Part shown: piece by piece, positions 1 to 7,164 of the stretch
Position numbering within the stretch: position 1 is the first letter of the stretch
Layout of the letters: every line of letters begins with the position of its first letter
Source of the DNA: CAZUZD01 sp964624465
Lineage (GTDB): Bacteria; Planctomycetota; Planctomycetia; Isosphaerales; Isosphaeraceae
Assembly: GCA_964624465.1 (NCBI GenBank)
Contig: CAZUZD010000166.1
Span: forward strand, 1-13,184
Length of the DNA stretch: 13,184 nt
Reading direction: 5' to 3'
The notes under the pieces: generated by a model
Database searches by the model: none
What the model saw: only the letters and a program-made list of their open reading frames with translations
What the model was told of the DNA's origin: nothing
Program-made: the position numbers and the translations under genes

Positions 1-124
1 AGCCCTCCTCGCGGAGCGCCTTGCACGCCTGGGTGCCGGAGTAGTCGAACTCGCAGGCCTGCCCGATGACGATCGGCCCGGCCCCGATGATCAGGATCTT
101 CTGGATGTCGGTTCGCTTCGGCAC
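1..124 (-). CDS. carB: Carbamoyl-phosphate synthase large subunit, N-terminal fragment
   Basis: This is the beginning of the large subunit that makes carbamoyl phosphate from bicarbonate, ammonia (delivered from glutamine by CarA) and two ATP, feeding pyrimidine and arginine synthesis in the cytoplasm. Only 41 codons are present because the window edge cuts the gene. The reading starts MPKRTDIQKILIIGAGPIVI and continues GQACEFDYSGTQACKALREE, which is nearly identical to the well-known CarB N-terminus (first carboxyphosphate-domain nucleotide-binding loop GAGPIVIGQ). The start is a GTG at 124-122; a GAGAG element lies about 8 nt upstream. The gene upstream (712 onward) is divergent, so carA is not directly upstream. 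Identification is very secure; the rest of the protein is outside the window. Confidence 0.96.
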   Translation of the reverse strand, partial: MPKRTDIQKILIIGAGPIVIGQACEFDYSGTQACKALREEG

Positions 125-407
125 GGCGGTCTCTCGTTCGTGGCGTTCGGGCGAGGCGGCCGATCGATCCGGGTCGCGGGGGCGGTTCGGGTCGGTCGGT
201 CGCCGGTCGGGCTCGGCGAGTCGGCGGGCGGTCGGGGAGCGTGCCGTCCGGGGGTGGTCGGCCCGGCGGTCGGGGGCCAGGCGGCGGCCGGCCTCCCTCC
301 CGCGGTCGGGGGGCGTGGCGGCGCGAGCCGTCATCGGCCCGGCGCGGCCACCGGCCGGCACGACCCGGGCCGGGGGAAGAGCCACACGCACCCGGGCGCG
401 ACGCGGG

Positions 408-441
408 CCGCGCCCGGTGCCCTCCGGGGAGGTCGGCGCGG
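408..441 (-). other. GC-rich hairpin in presumed carB leader
   Basis: Arms 408-414 (CCGCGCC) and 435-441 (GGCGCGG) are exact complements and enclose a second small inverted repeat, CCTCC (421-425) with GGAGG (428-432). It would form just downstream of the candidate carB promoter. No U-tract follows it. In DNA this GC-rich, hairpins occur by chance, so a regulatory role is speculative. Confidence 0.2.
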
Positions 442-455
442 CCCAAAATCACCCG

Positions 456-485
456 AGTCTAGCAAGTCGCGCCCGGACCGGACAA
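456..485 (-). promoter_or_regulatory. Candidate sigma70-type promoter for carB
   Basis: Read on the minus strand, TTGTCC (plus-strand 480-485) is followed after 18 nt by TAGACT (456-461), each matching four of six consensus bases. It sits in the only AT-enriched patch of the intergenic region. It would give a carB leader of about 325 nt. The match is imperfect and not supported by a second copy, so it is only a candidate. Confidence 0.35.
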
Positions 486-711
486 GCCGCCGGCGCGGAC
501 GGCCCCGGCGCTCCTGCCGCTGCGAGCGGCGGATCCGGCACAGCCGGCCCGCCGGGATCGGTTCGAGCGGCTGGCGGCTCAAGCCCTGGCGGCGGCGGGC
601 CGATCCTGGCGAGGACGCGTGCTCACGTGGCCGCGGAATCGACCCTTGCCACCGCCCCCCGACCCGGCCTGCCCGACGGGTCCGCGACGGTGGTCACCCA
701 GGTGCCGCCCC

Positions 712-1788
712 ATGTCCGACACGCCGCCCGCGTCCGTCCCGGCCTCCGCTCATGGTCACGGGCCGACGGGGCTCACCCGCCGCCGGGCGCTCCGCGAGGG
801 CCTGGTCGCGGCCCTGATGGCCAGCAGCACGACGCTGGTGACGGGCGCCGCCGTGCGGGCCAACCCCGCGCCCCGGATCCCGATCGTGGCGCCGCCGATC
901 CGGCCGCGGCCCGGCCTGGACTTCCGGCTGGTGGACACCCGCGGCTGCCCGCAGGTGATGGGCTGCGACCCCTGGGGCTGCCTGACCGTCCAGCGATTCG
1001 ACGCCGCCGGCCAGCCGCACCCCGTCGGACCCGACGACCTGCTGGCCGCGGCCGCCGCGCAGCCGGTGGTCATCATCGTGCACGGCAACCGCTACACGAC
1101 GTCCGACGTGCTCCGCGACAGCTACCTGATCGCCGACACCCTGGACCGCCGCGGCTACCTGCCGCCGCAGACGCTCGTGCTGGCCTTCTCGTGGCCCAGC
1201 GAGCGCGTGTACCTCAACGAGGTCCGCGACCAGAACGAGAAGGGCCGCCGCGCCATGGTGGCCGGCTACGGGCTGGCCTCGATCCTGGCCCGGTTCGCCC
1301 CCGGCAGCCGGGTCGGCCTGATCGGCCACAGCGACGGCGCCCGGACGATCGCCGGGGCGCTGCACCTGCTCGGCGGCGGGGCCGTCAGCAGCCTGGCCGG
1401 CGACCCGCCGATCGCCCTGCCCGCCCCGGCGCCGCCGTTGCGGCTCCGCTCGGTGCTGATCGCCAGCGCCACCGACCACCACTGGTTCAACCCCGGTGAG
1501 CGGCTCGATCGGGTGCTGCCGGTCAGCGAGAGCGTCATGAACCTGTACAACCTGGGCGACATCCCGCTGGCCTTCTACCCGATCGGCCGCGTGACCGACC
1601 ACCGCCGCGCCCTGGGCCGGGCCTCGCTGCACCGCCACGACGCCGACCTCCTGGGCGCCTACGCCGCGCGCCTGGTCGAGCACGACCTGCGGCCGTACCT
1701 GCGCACGCTGCACGTCTTCGGGGAGGTCATCACCCACCCGACCGTCGCCGCCTGGGTCGCCCCCTACGTCTGGGCCCCCGGCACCTGA
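712..1788 (+). CDS. Tat-like exported alpha/beta hydrolase
   Basis: A 358-residue hydrolase of the alpha/beta fold, probably an esterase or lipase-like enzyme of unknown substrate. The start at ATG 712 is preceded by AGGTG (700-704) at a 7-nt spacing; an upstream in-frame ATG at 619 only adds Pro/Arg-rich sequence. The N-terminus carries a Tat-like signal: T22-R-R-R-A-L27, a hydrophobic stretch (about 31-46) and a likely cleavage after VRA50. The fold signature is clear: strand plus oxyanion loop VVIIVHGNR (H124-G125), an FSWPS segment, and the nucleophile elbow GHSDG with Ser207. D283 (in YNLGDIP) is a plausible catalytic acid; H307 or H309 could be the histidine. The FSWPS and NLGD motifs recall the DUF900-type hydrolases. 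It is divergent from carB and 97 bp upstream of the oxidoreductase. The hydrolase call is firm; the substrate is unknown. Confidence 0.85.
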   Translation: MSDTPPASVPASAHGHGPTGLTRRRALREGLVAALMASSTTLVTGAAVRANPAPRIPIVAPPIRPRPGLDFRLVDTRGCPQVMGCDPWGCLTVQRFDAAGQPHPVGPDDLLAAAAAQPVVIIVHGNRYTTSDVLRDSYLIADTLDRRGYLPPQTLVLAFSWPSERVYLNEVRDQNEKGRRAMVAGYGLASILARFAPGSRVGLIGHSDGARTIAGALHLLGGGAVSSLAGDPPIALPAPAPPLRLRSVLIASATDHHWFNPGERLDRVLPVSESVMNLYNLGDIPLAFYPIGRVTDHRRALGRASLHRHDADLLGAYAARLVEHDLRPYLRTLHVFGEVITHPTVAAWVAPYVWAPGT

Positions 1789-1792
1789 TCCG

Positions 1793-1810
1793 GCCCCCGA
1801 CTCCGGGGGC
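1793..1810 (+). terminator. GC hairpin after hydrolase stop codon
   Basis: A perfect 7-bp stem, GCCCCCG (1793-1799) and CGGGGGC (1804-1810), with a 4-nt ACTC loop begins 5 nt after the hydrolase stop codon. There is no T-tract, so it is not a classical intrinsic terminator. It could stabilise the 3' end or pause transcription between the hydrolase and oxidoreductase genes. Confidence 0.35.
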
Positions 1811-1885
1811 GAGGTGCGTCCTGAATCGCGACAGCCCGGCCCCCGGCGGGCCTGGCAACACGAGGCGAGGGCGAGGGGCACGGCC

Positions 1886-3277
1886 ATGGACGCGACCGAG
1901 ACGTTCGACCTGCTGGTGGTTGGTGGCGGCAAGGGCGGCAAGACGCTCGCGGTGCAGCGGGCGAAGGCCGGGCAGCGGGTGGCGATGGTCGAGCGCGCCA
2001 TGATCGGCGGCTCGTGCATCAACGTCGCCTGCATCCCCACCAAGACGCTCGTGCACGCCGCCAAGGTGGCCGACCTGGCGCGTCGCGCCGGCGAGTTCGG
2101 CATCCGGATCGGCTTCGAGGGCGCCGACCCGGCCGGCGTGCGGCGGCGTCGCGACGCCGTCGTGGCGCAGATGGTCGGGCGGAACCAGGCGCTCTTCGAT
2201 CAGTCCGGGATGGACCTCGTGCTCGGCACGGCGCGGTTCGTGGCGCCGAGGACCGTGGCCGTCGCGCTGGCCGGCGGCGGGCGACGGACCCTGACGGCCG
2301 CGACGGTGGTCGTGAACACGGGCACCCGGCCCGCGCCCCCGCCCGCCGACGTCCCCGGCCTGGCCGCCGCCGCGCCGCTGGACAGCACGACGGTGCAGCG
2401 GCTGGAGACGCTGCCCGAGCACCTGATCGTGCTGGGCGGCGGCTACATCGGCTGCGAGTTCGCCCAGCTCGTCCGGCGCCTGGGCAGCCGGGTCACGGTC
2501 GTCGACCGCAACGTCCGGTTCCTGCCCCGCGAGGACGCCGACATCGGAGCGGCCGCGCTGGCGATCTTCGGCGAGGACGGCATCGACGTCCGTCTGGCCG
2601 CCGAGGTCGAGCGGATCGAGGGCGTCTCGGGCGAGTCGGTGCGCCTGACGCTCCGCACGCCCGCCGGATCCGGGACGGTCGAGGGCTCGCACCTGCTGCT
2701 GGCGCTGGGGCGGGTGCCGAACACCGACGGTCTGGGGGTCGAGGCGGCCGGCATCGCGCTCGACGACCGCGGCTTCATCCGGGTCGATGAGCACCTGGCG
2801 ACGACCGCGCCCGGCACCTATGCGGCGGGCGACGTGGCCGGCAGCCCGCAGTTCACCCACGCCTCGCTCGACGACTTCCGGATCCTCGCCGCCAACCTCG
2901 ACGGCGGCCGCCGCAGCACCCGGGGTCGGCTGATCCCCTACACCCTGTTCATCGACCCCGAGCTGGGCCGCGTGGGCCTGACCGAGGAGTCCGCGCGGCG
3001 CGCGGGCCACGACGTGCGGGTCGCCCGGCTGCCCGCCGCCGCCATCCCCCGCGCCGTGACGCTCGGGGAAACTCGCGGCCTGCTGAAGGCCGTCGTCGAT
3101 CGCGCCAGCGACCGGATCCTGGGCGCCTCGATCCTCGCCCCCGGCGGCGGCGAGGTCATGGCCGTGGTCCAGGTCGCCATGCAGGCCGGCGTGACCGCCA
3201 CCGCCCTGCGCGACACGATCTTCGCCCACCCCACCCTGGCCGAGTCGCTCGGCGACCTGTTCGCCCGGCTCGACTGA
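1886..3277 (+). CDS. RclA-like FAD pyridine nucleotide-disulfide oxidoreductase
   Basis: A 463-residue cytoplasmic flavoprotein of the class I disulfide reductase group (dihydrolipoamide dehydrogenase, MerA, RclA). Start ATG 1886 is preceded by GAGGGG about 9 nt upstream; the preceding 24 in-frame codons look non-coding. Features: FAD-binding GGGKGG (13-18) near the N-terminus; redox-active disulfide C44-INVA-C49 in GGSCINVACIPTKTLVH; a second Rossmann motif GGGYIGCEFA for NAD(P)H with an acidic residue in VTVVDR, suggesting NADH; the FAD-ribityl motif YAAGDVAG; and the C-terminal catalytic dyad H448/E453 in HPTLAESLGDLF. The PTKTLVH and IFAHPTLAESLGDLF segments resemble RclA (reactive-chlorine resistance, metal-ion reductase) more than E3. 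MerA is unlikely: there is no N-terminal metal-binding domain and no C-terminal Cys pair. No rclR, rclB or rclC genes and no 2-oxoacid dehydrogenase genes are nearby. Family certain, exact substrate unknown. Confidence 0.9.
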   Translation: MDATETFDLLVVGGGKGGKTLAVQRAKAGQRVAMVERAMIGGSCINVACIPTKTLVHAAKVADLARRAGEFGIRIGFEGADPAGVRRRRDAVVAQMVGRNQALFDQSGMDLVLGTARFVAPRTVAVALAGGGRRTLTAATVVVNTGTRPAPPPADVPGLAAAAPLDSTTVQRLETLPEHLIVLGGGYIGCEFAQLVRRLGSRVTVVDRNVRFLPREDADIGAAALAIFGEDGIDVRLAAEVERIEGVSGESVRLTLRTPAGSGTVEGSHLLLALGRVPNTDGLGVEAAGIALDDRGFIRVDEHLATTAPGTYAAGDVAGSPQFTHASLDDFRILAANLDGGRRSTRGRLIPYTLFIDPELGRVGLTEESARRAGHDVRVARLPAAAIPRAVTLGETRGLLKAVVDRASDRILGASILAPGGGEVMAVVQVAMQAGVTATALRDTIFAHPTLAESLGDLFARLD

Positions 3278-3302
3278 CGCCACCCGCCCCGTCGTACCGA
3301 GC

Positions 3303-3722
3303 TCACGCCCGATCGTCGTCCTCGTCCAGATGAAATTTGTGCATCAGCCGGTGCACGATGGGGGCGAGCAGGACGGCGATCATGGTGAGGAAGGCGATGC
3401 CGCTGTAGAGGGCGTAGAAGGTGGCGAAGAGCTTGCCGGCGGTGGTGCGCATGGGGTCGACGGGGCCCATGCCGGTGAGGATCATGGCGGCGTTGAGCAC
3501 GGCGTCGACCCAGGGCAGGCCGCCGAGCTCGTGGTAGCCGACGCCGCCGAGCACCATCGAGAACAGCACGATCAGCATCGTGATGCCGAAGTGCCGCATC
3601 AGGCGGAGCAGGAACTCGGCGCGTGACAGCAGGGGCGCCTGCTTCGATTCGAAGGTCATCGGCTTCAGCTCGCCGGCGGTCCGGCGGGCTCGGTCCGGTG
3701 AGCCCGGCTTGCGGTGGGACAT
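3303..3722 (-). CDS. Small two-helix membrane protein, ion-channel-like
   Basis: A 139-residue membrane protein with a basic cytoplasmic N-terminus (1-44), helix 1 about 45-62 (FGITMLIVLFSMVLGG), a short pore-like segment 71-90 (WVDAVLNAAMILTGMGPVDP), helix 2 about 98-121 and an acidic tail (DEDDDRA). This is the helix-pore-helix layout of two-helix potassium-type channels, but the filter position reads TGMGPVD rather than TVGYGD, so selectivity cannot be inferred. Start ATG 3722 has GAGGA about 5 nt upstream; Met22 is an alternative start. It is convergent with the oxidoreductase gene, with only 25 bp between the two stops, and separated from the esterase gene upstream by 104 bp. It may be a degenerate channel or simply a conserved membrane protein of unknown function. 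Confidence 0.75.
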   Translation of the reverse strand: MSHRKPGSPDRARRTAGELKPMTFESKQAPLLSRAEFLLRLMRHFGITMLIVLFSMVLGGVGYHELGGLPWVDAVLNAAMILTGMGPVDPMRTTAGKLFATFYALYSGIAFLTMIAVLLAPIVHRLMHKFHLDEDDDRA

Positions 3723-3826
3723 GCATTCCTCGTTCCGGGCATCGGGCGTGATGTGGGGCCGCTGGCGGTTCGGGACGGGGGATCGCCGCGATGCCGGGTG
3801 CCCGGAAGGGGCCGGCTCGGGCGGCC

Positions 3827-4999
3827 TCAGGGCGGGGTCGGCGGGCGGTCGAGCTGGGCCTGGAGCCAGGGACCGACCGCCGCGACCCAGAGCGCCGCGT
3901 GCTGCGTCAGGCCCTCGCCGCTGAAGTGGACGCCGCGGCCCCCGGAGTCGCGGAGGGCGCCGCGGAGCGTGTCGGTGTCGGGACCGGGCCGGGCGCGGCC
4001 GGCCTCGGCGACGGCCGCCTGCGCCGCGCGGATCTCGGGCGAGGCCTCGTCGCCGGGCTCATGATAACTCGCCTGCGCCACGAACCAGACCGGCTCCCAG
4101 CCCAGGGTGCGGCCGGTCTCGGTGATCAGGCGGGTCAGCAACTCCTGGTACAGGGGCCCCGCCAGGGTGCGCGACGGGTCGCGCTGGTTCGCGTCGCTCT
4201 CGCCCTGGTGCCAGAGCACGGCGCGGAAGCCGTGCGGGCCCAGCGGCCGGAGCCGGGCGACGAAGGCGTCGAAGAGCGTGCCCGTGCTCTCCCAGCCGCC
4301 GTCGGGGAGCCGCCGGACGTTCCCCTCCAGCGTGGGCGGGTTCGGGAACCGGGCGCCAGCCGGCAGCCACTCGCGGACGCTGGTCGCCCCCACGCCGCAG
4401 GCGACCAGGCCGATCGGCACCCCGAACCGCCCGGCCAGGGCATCGCCGAACGGCGGCAGGAAGCTGCCCCCGTCCCCGCTGGCCCCCGGCTGCGGGTCGT
4501 GGGCGAGCTGCCAGCGCTGACCGTCGAAGGCGGCCACCCGGCCGGTGCGCGTCGTCTGCTTCTCCTCGCCGTGGTTGGCCGAGTTCGACTGGCCGGCCAC
4601 GACGAAGACCTCGCCGATGCCCACATGCTCGACGGCCGCCGCCGCCAGCACGCGATCGCCGGCGATGGCCCGCACCTCCAGGCGAGACCAGCCACCGGCC
4701 GCCGCGTCGAGCGGGCCCTGGAACCGACCGCCCTCGATCCGGGCCTCGAGCCGCAGCCAGGGGGCGTCCGGCCCGAGCCGGGCCTCGATCGCGTCCGGCG
4801 GCGCCGGCAGGTCGGTGAACGTGCCGCGCAGCGGGATCGTCCCCCGCTCCCGCGTCGTGCGCTGGATGACCTGGAAGTCGAGCGGCGACAGGATCGCCAG
4901 CGCGGGCTCCGGCCGTTGCCCGGCGCGGGCCGCGAGCGGTCCGGGGCCGGGGGCCAGCAACCCGGCCAGGGTCGCCCAGAGAAACCAGTTCCGGCGCAT
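3827..4999 (-). CDS. Sialate O-acetylesterase-like (SASA/CE6) exported esterase
   Basis: A 390-residue SGNH-type carbohydrate esterase expected to remove O-acetyl groups from sugars outside the cytoplasm. An N-terminal signal peptide is likely (RRNWFLWATLAGLL then AARA, cleavage near 26). A beta-rich region (about 35-130) precedes the catalytic domain. Diagnostic blocks: VFVVAGQSNS with nucleophile Ser138, a central LWHQGESD block (H264-E267) and a C-terminal VHFSGEGL block with His358. The Asp expected three residues before this His in DxxH enzymes is Arg355 here. It is the last gene of a four-gene operon; its ATG overlaps the TGA of the Lgt-like gene by one base (TGATG), implying translational coupling. 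The association with polysaccharide pyruvyl transferase suggests a glycan substrate; sialic acid itself is not implied. Confidence 0.88.
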   Translation of the reverse strand: MRRNWFLWATLAGLLAPGPGPLAARAGQRPEPALAILSPLDFQVIQRTTRERGTIPLRGTFTDLPAPPDAIEARLGPDAPWLRLEARIEGGRFQGPLDAAAGGWSRLEVRAIAGDRVLAAAAVEHVGIGEVFVVAGQSNSANHGEEKQTTRTGRVAAFDGQRWQLAHDPQPGASGDGGSFLPPFGDALAGRFGVPIGLVACGVGATSVREWLPAGARFPNPPTLEGNVRRLPDGGWESTGTLFDAFVARLRPLGPHGFRAVLWHQGESDANQRDPSRTLAGPLYQELLTRLITETGRTLGWEPVWFVAQASYHEPGDEASPEIRAAQAAVAEAGRARPGPDTDTLRGALRDSGGRGVHFSGEGLTQHAALWVAAVGPWLQAQLDRPPTPP

Positions 5000-5757
5000 C
5001 AGGGGCGGGCTCCGTGGGGCTCGGTCGCCGGGGAGGGATCGTGGGACACCCCCCCGGCGGGTCCGGCCTGGGCGTCGTGGATCCAGAGCAGCACGAACAC
5101 GGGCACCAGCGCCAGCGCGGCCCACTGGTAGCCGGTCAGGCCCAGGGCGACCGGGGGCTCGGGCCGGAGCCACTCGCTGACGAACCGGTACAGCAGGTAG
5201 GCAATGATGTACAGCTTGATCAACTGCCCACGCCAGATCCCCCGGCGCCCGAGGACGACCAAGAGCCCGGCCATCGCCAGGTGGAAGCCGCACTCGTAGA
5301 GCTGCGTCGGGTGGCGGCGGAGGCCATCGCCGAAGTCGACGCCCCAGGGCAGCCGCGTGGGCCCGCCGTGGCAGCAGCCGACGCTGAAGCAGCCCAGCCG
5401 GCCCACCGCGACGGCGACCGCCACCGGCACGGCGAAGCTGTCGCCCGTCTTGACCCGCACGCCGAGCGCCGATTTCGCCCACTCGACGCCGAGGTAGCCG
5501 CCGACGAGGCCGAAGACGAGCGTTTTCCCGTTGTCGAGCCAGGCGCGGCCGGTGAGCAGGCCCGGCCAGTCGGTGAGCACGAACGGCAGCTTGGCCCCGA
5601 TCATCCCGCCGCAGAAGGCCCCGAGCGCGATGCCCAGCCGCTGCTGGCCGGTCAGCCCCAGCGACCGCTGGCCGCGGCGGCCCAGCAGGGCGGCGAGCGC
5701 GATGGCCACGAGCATGATGGCCGCGTAGCGCGGCGTGGCGGGGACGACCGGCGGCAT
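4999..5757 (-). CDS. Lgt-like prolipoprotein diacylglyceryl transferase family protein
   Basis: A 252-residue polytopic membrane protein (about seven hydrophobic segments) of the Lgt family. Lgt transfers diacylglycerol from phosphatidylglycerol to the lipobox cysteine of prelipoproteins. The family signature is visible as GRLGCFSVGCCHG (119-131) followed by RRHPTQLYE (147-155), the counterpart of GRxGNF and RHPSQLYE. The conserved Asn of GRxGNF is Cys123, there is a Cys128-Cys129 pair, and the helix corresponding to the essential His of E. coli Lgt (SFHGGLIG) reads VFGLVGGYLG with no His. It is therefore probably a paralog with altered chemistry, not the housekeeping Lgt. It starts 6 nt after the FrhB-like stop, with GAGGG about 11 nt before the ATG, and overlaps the esterase gene. 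A lipid-to-glycan or lipid-to-protein transfer is possible; the substrate is not known. Confidence 0.85.
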   Translation of the reverse strand: MPPVVPATPRYAAIMLVAIALAALLGRRGQRSLGLTGQQRLGIALGAFCGGMIGAKLPFVLTDWPGLLTGRAWLDNGKTLVFGLVGGYLGVEWAKSALGVRVKTGDSFAVPVAVAVAVGRLGCFSVGCCHGGPTRLPWGVDFGDGLRRHPTQLYECGFHLAMAGLLVVLGRRGIWRGQLIKLYIIAYLLYRFVSEWLRPEPPVALGLTGYQWAALALVPVFVLLWIHDAQAGPAGGVSHDPSPATEPHGARP

Positions 5758-5763
5758 GGTCAG

Positions 5764-7164
5764 TCAGGCCCTCGGCGGGAGCTCGTGGCGGGTGGGGGCC
5801 GGGTTCGCGGGCGGGGCGGCCGGTCGGACCCCAGCGTAGACCAGCGTCCGGTACACGGCGAGGGCGCAGCGGGCCCAGCCGCGGTAGAGGACGGGCGACC
5901 GGAGCCGGCGGGACGCCTCGAAGACGCGGGGGCTGCCCCAGGTGATCGCGGCCCGCACGCGATAGACCAGCCGCCGGCGCGTGGTGAGCCCGGCCGTGCC
6001 GGGGGCCACGCGCTTGCGGGGCCGCACGCCGCGGCGGCGCCAGGTCAGGCGGTAGGCCAGGCCCTCGCGACGCTGGCGCAGGCCGGCGGCCTGCGTGCGG
6101 GCCACGAAGGCGCCGTCGACGGGTGTCAGGCTCAGGCGGCCCGCGGCGATGCCCTGTCGCACCAGCGATTCGAGCGATGGCGACCGCGTGAGCAGCACGT
6201 TCGTGCCCCGCGGGTCGGAGGCATAGGGCGGCACCCAGGCGTCGCCGCACGAGGCGTCGGCGGTCTCGGCCACCACGTCGTCGCAGACGCCGCAGGCGGG
6301 GTTCATGAAGAACCCGGCGCCCCAGTCGCCGTCGGCCAGGCCCTCCCACGGCTGCTCGATCGTCCGGCCATCGGCCAGTGTCAGGCCGAAGACATACGTG
6401 CTCGCCGGTCGTCCGCTCGCCTTGCGGCGGAAGTCCACCCGCGCGATCTGATCGAGCGACACCCCCACCTGCCCCGCCACGCTCGCCACGAACCGGGCGC
6501 TCTTCAGGTGGCCGCAGAACAGGCCCAGCGTGTGGACGATCCGGTCGCGGAGGATCGGGTCCTGACGCCGCAGGAGCTGCACGGCCTTGAGGAAGCACGG
6601 CAGCCCCACCACGGCGTAGCGGCCGGGCTCGCGGCGGATCGTCGCCAGCACGCCCGAGAGCTCCACCGGATAGTACCGCGACTGCGCCCCGCGCCGGATC
6701 TCGTCGGGCGTGCGTGAGATGGTGTAGCGGAAAAACCGCCCCTCGGCGCCCGGGTCGTCGCACGCCACCACGTGCGCCACGGCGTCGATCTGCCCGGTGC
6801 TCAGGAGTTCCTCCAGCAGCCAGCTCAGCATGCCGCCCGAGCTACCCCGCGCGCGGAAATCGCCCTCGGCCACGTGCCCGACGTGACCGGCGAGGAACCG
6901 CCCGATCCCCGGATGCCCCTGATCCGCCTCGGGGAACAGAGCCGCCGCGAGCTCGTCCTCGTCGGGCGCCTCGGGCGAGAACGGGCAGAGCTGGGCGAAT
7001 GCCTCGGTGCCGGCATCGTCGGTGATGGGCACGAGGTGGCCGTGGCGGTTGAACCGCATCGGATCGGCCGTCGGCCCTGGCGCCACGCAGACGCCGCAGC
7101 CGATGCAGAGGCCGGACTGCACCATCGCCTGCGGGCTCAGGGGCGGATCGGCGGCGGCCCTCAC
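5764..7164 (-). CDS. FrhB-like coenzyme F420 hydrogenase/dehydrogenase beta-subunit family protein
   Basis: A 466-residue iron-sulfur flavoprotein of the FrhB/FpoF family. Members of this family reduce or oxidise F420 or act as ferredoxin-dependent reductases; in polysaccharide loci they commonly sit next to pyruvyl transferases, with unproven roles. Features: N-terminal cluster motif GLCIGCGVC (C20, C23, C26) with LCPF further on; the family block LFCGHLKS; and NPACGVCDD followed by ETADASCGDAW, giving further cluster ligands. The C-terminal third is Arg-rich and amphipathic, suggesting membrane association. I chose GTG 7164 because GGGAG lies 7 nt upstream and it overlaps the preceding stop as GTGA; ATG 7125 (453 residues) is the alternative, with a weaker site. 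No F420 biosynthesis genes are in the window, so the cofactor is uncertain. Confidence 0.88.
   Translation of the reverse strand: MRAAADPPLSPQAMVQSGLCIGCGVCVAPGPTADPMRFNRHGHLVPITDDAGTEAFAQLCPFSPEAPDEDELAAALFPEADQGHPGIGRFLAGHVGHVAEGDFRARGSSGGMLSWLLEELLSTGQIDAVAHVVACDDPGAEGRFFRYTISRTPDEIRRGAQSRYYPVELSGVLATIRREPGRYAVVGLPCFLKAVQLLRRQDPILRDRIVHTLGLFCGHLKSARFVASVAGQVGVSLDQIARVDFRRKASGRPASTYVFGLTLADGRTIEQPWEGLADGDWGAGFFMNPACGVCDDVVAETADASCGDAWVPPYASDPRGTNVLLTRSPSLESLVRQGIAAGRLSLTPVDGAFVARTQAAGLRQRREGLAYRLTWRRRGVRPRKRVAPGTAGLTTRRRLVYRVRAAITWGSPRVFEASRRLRSPVLYRGWARCALAVYRTLVYAGVRPAAPPANPAPTRHELPPRA

Larger units (their letters stand above)
125..711. other. Long GC-rich divergent intergenic region
   Basis: This 587-bp stretch separates carB from the divergent hydrolase gene. 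Open frames run through it on both strands, but their translations are Arg/Gly/Pro/Ala-rich low-complexity sequence with no recognisable domain, as expected from GC-rich non-coding DNA. The only relatively AT-rich patch is around 440-485, where a plausible minus-strand promoter for carB lies. A GC-rich hairpin (408-441) follows it in the presumed carB leader. I see no tRNA, riboswitch motif I can name, or mobile element. Confidence 0.6.

Noticed and set aside
66..1499. Long plus-strand open frame across the carB/hydrolase region
   Set aside because: Arg/Gly/Pro-rich translation without domains; it overlaps the convincing carB start and the hydrolase gene in another frame. Typical of GC-rich antisense or out-of-frame sequence.
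1886..3277. Mercuric reductase
   Set aside because: No N-terminal heavy-metal domain, no C-terminal vicinal cysteines and no mer genes nearby.
3800..3822. Hairpin between the esterase stop and the channel-like gene as an intrinsic terminator
   Set aside because: Only a 5-bp outer stem (GCCCG/CGGGC), no T-tract; likely chance in this base composition.
5014..6717. Plus-strand open frame of 567 codons antisense to the Lgt-like and FrhB-like genes
   Set aside because: The translation is repetitive Ala/Gly/Arg/Pro/His sequence with no motif; the minus-strand frames contain recognised domains.
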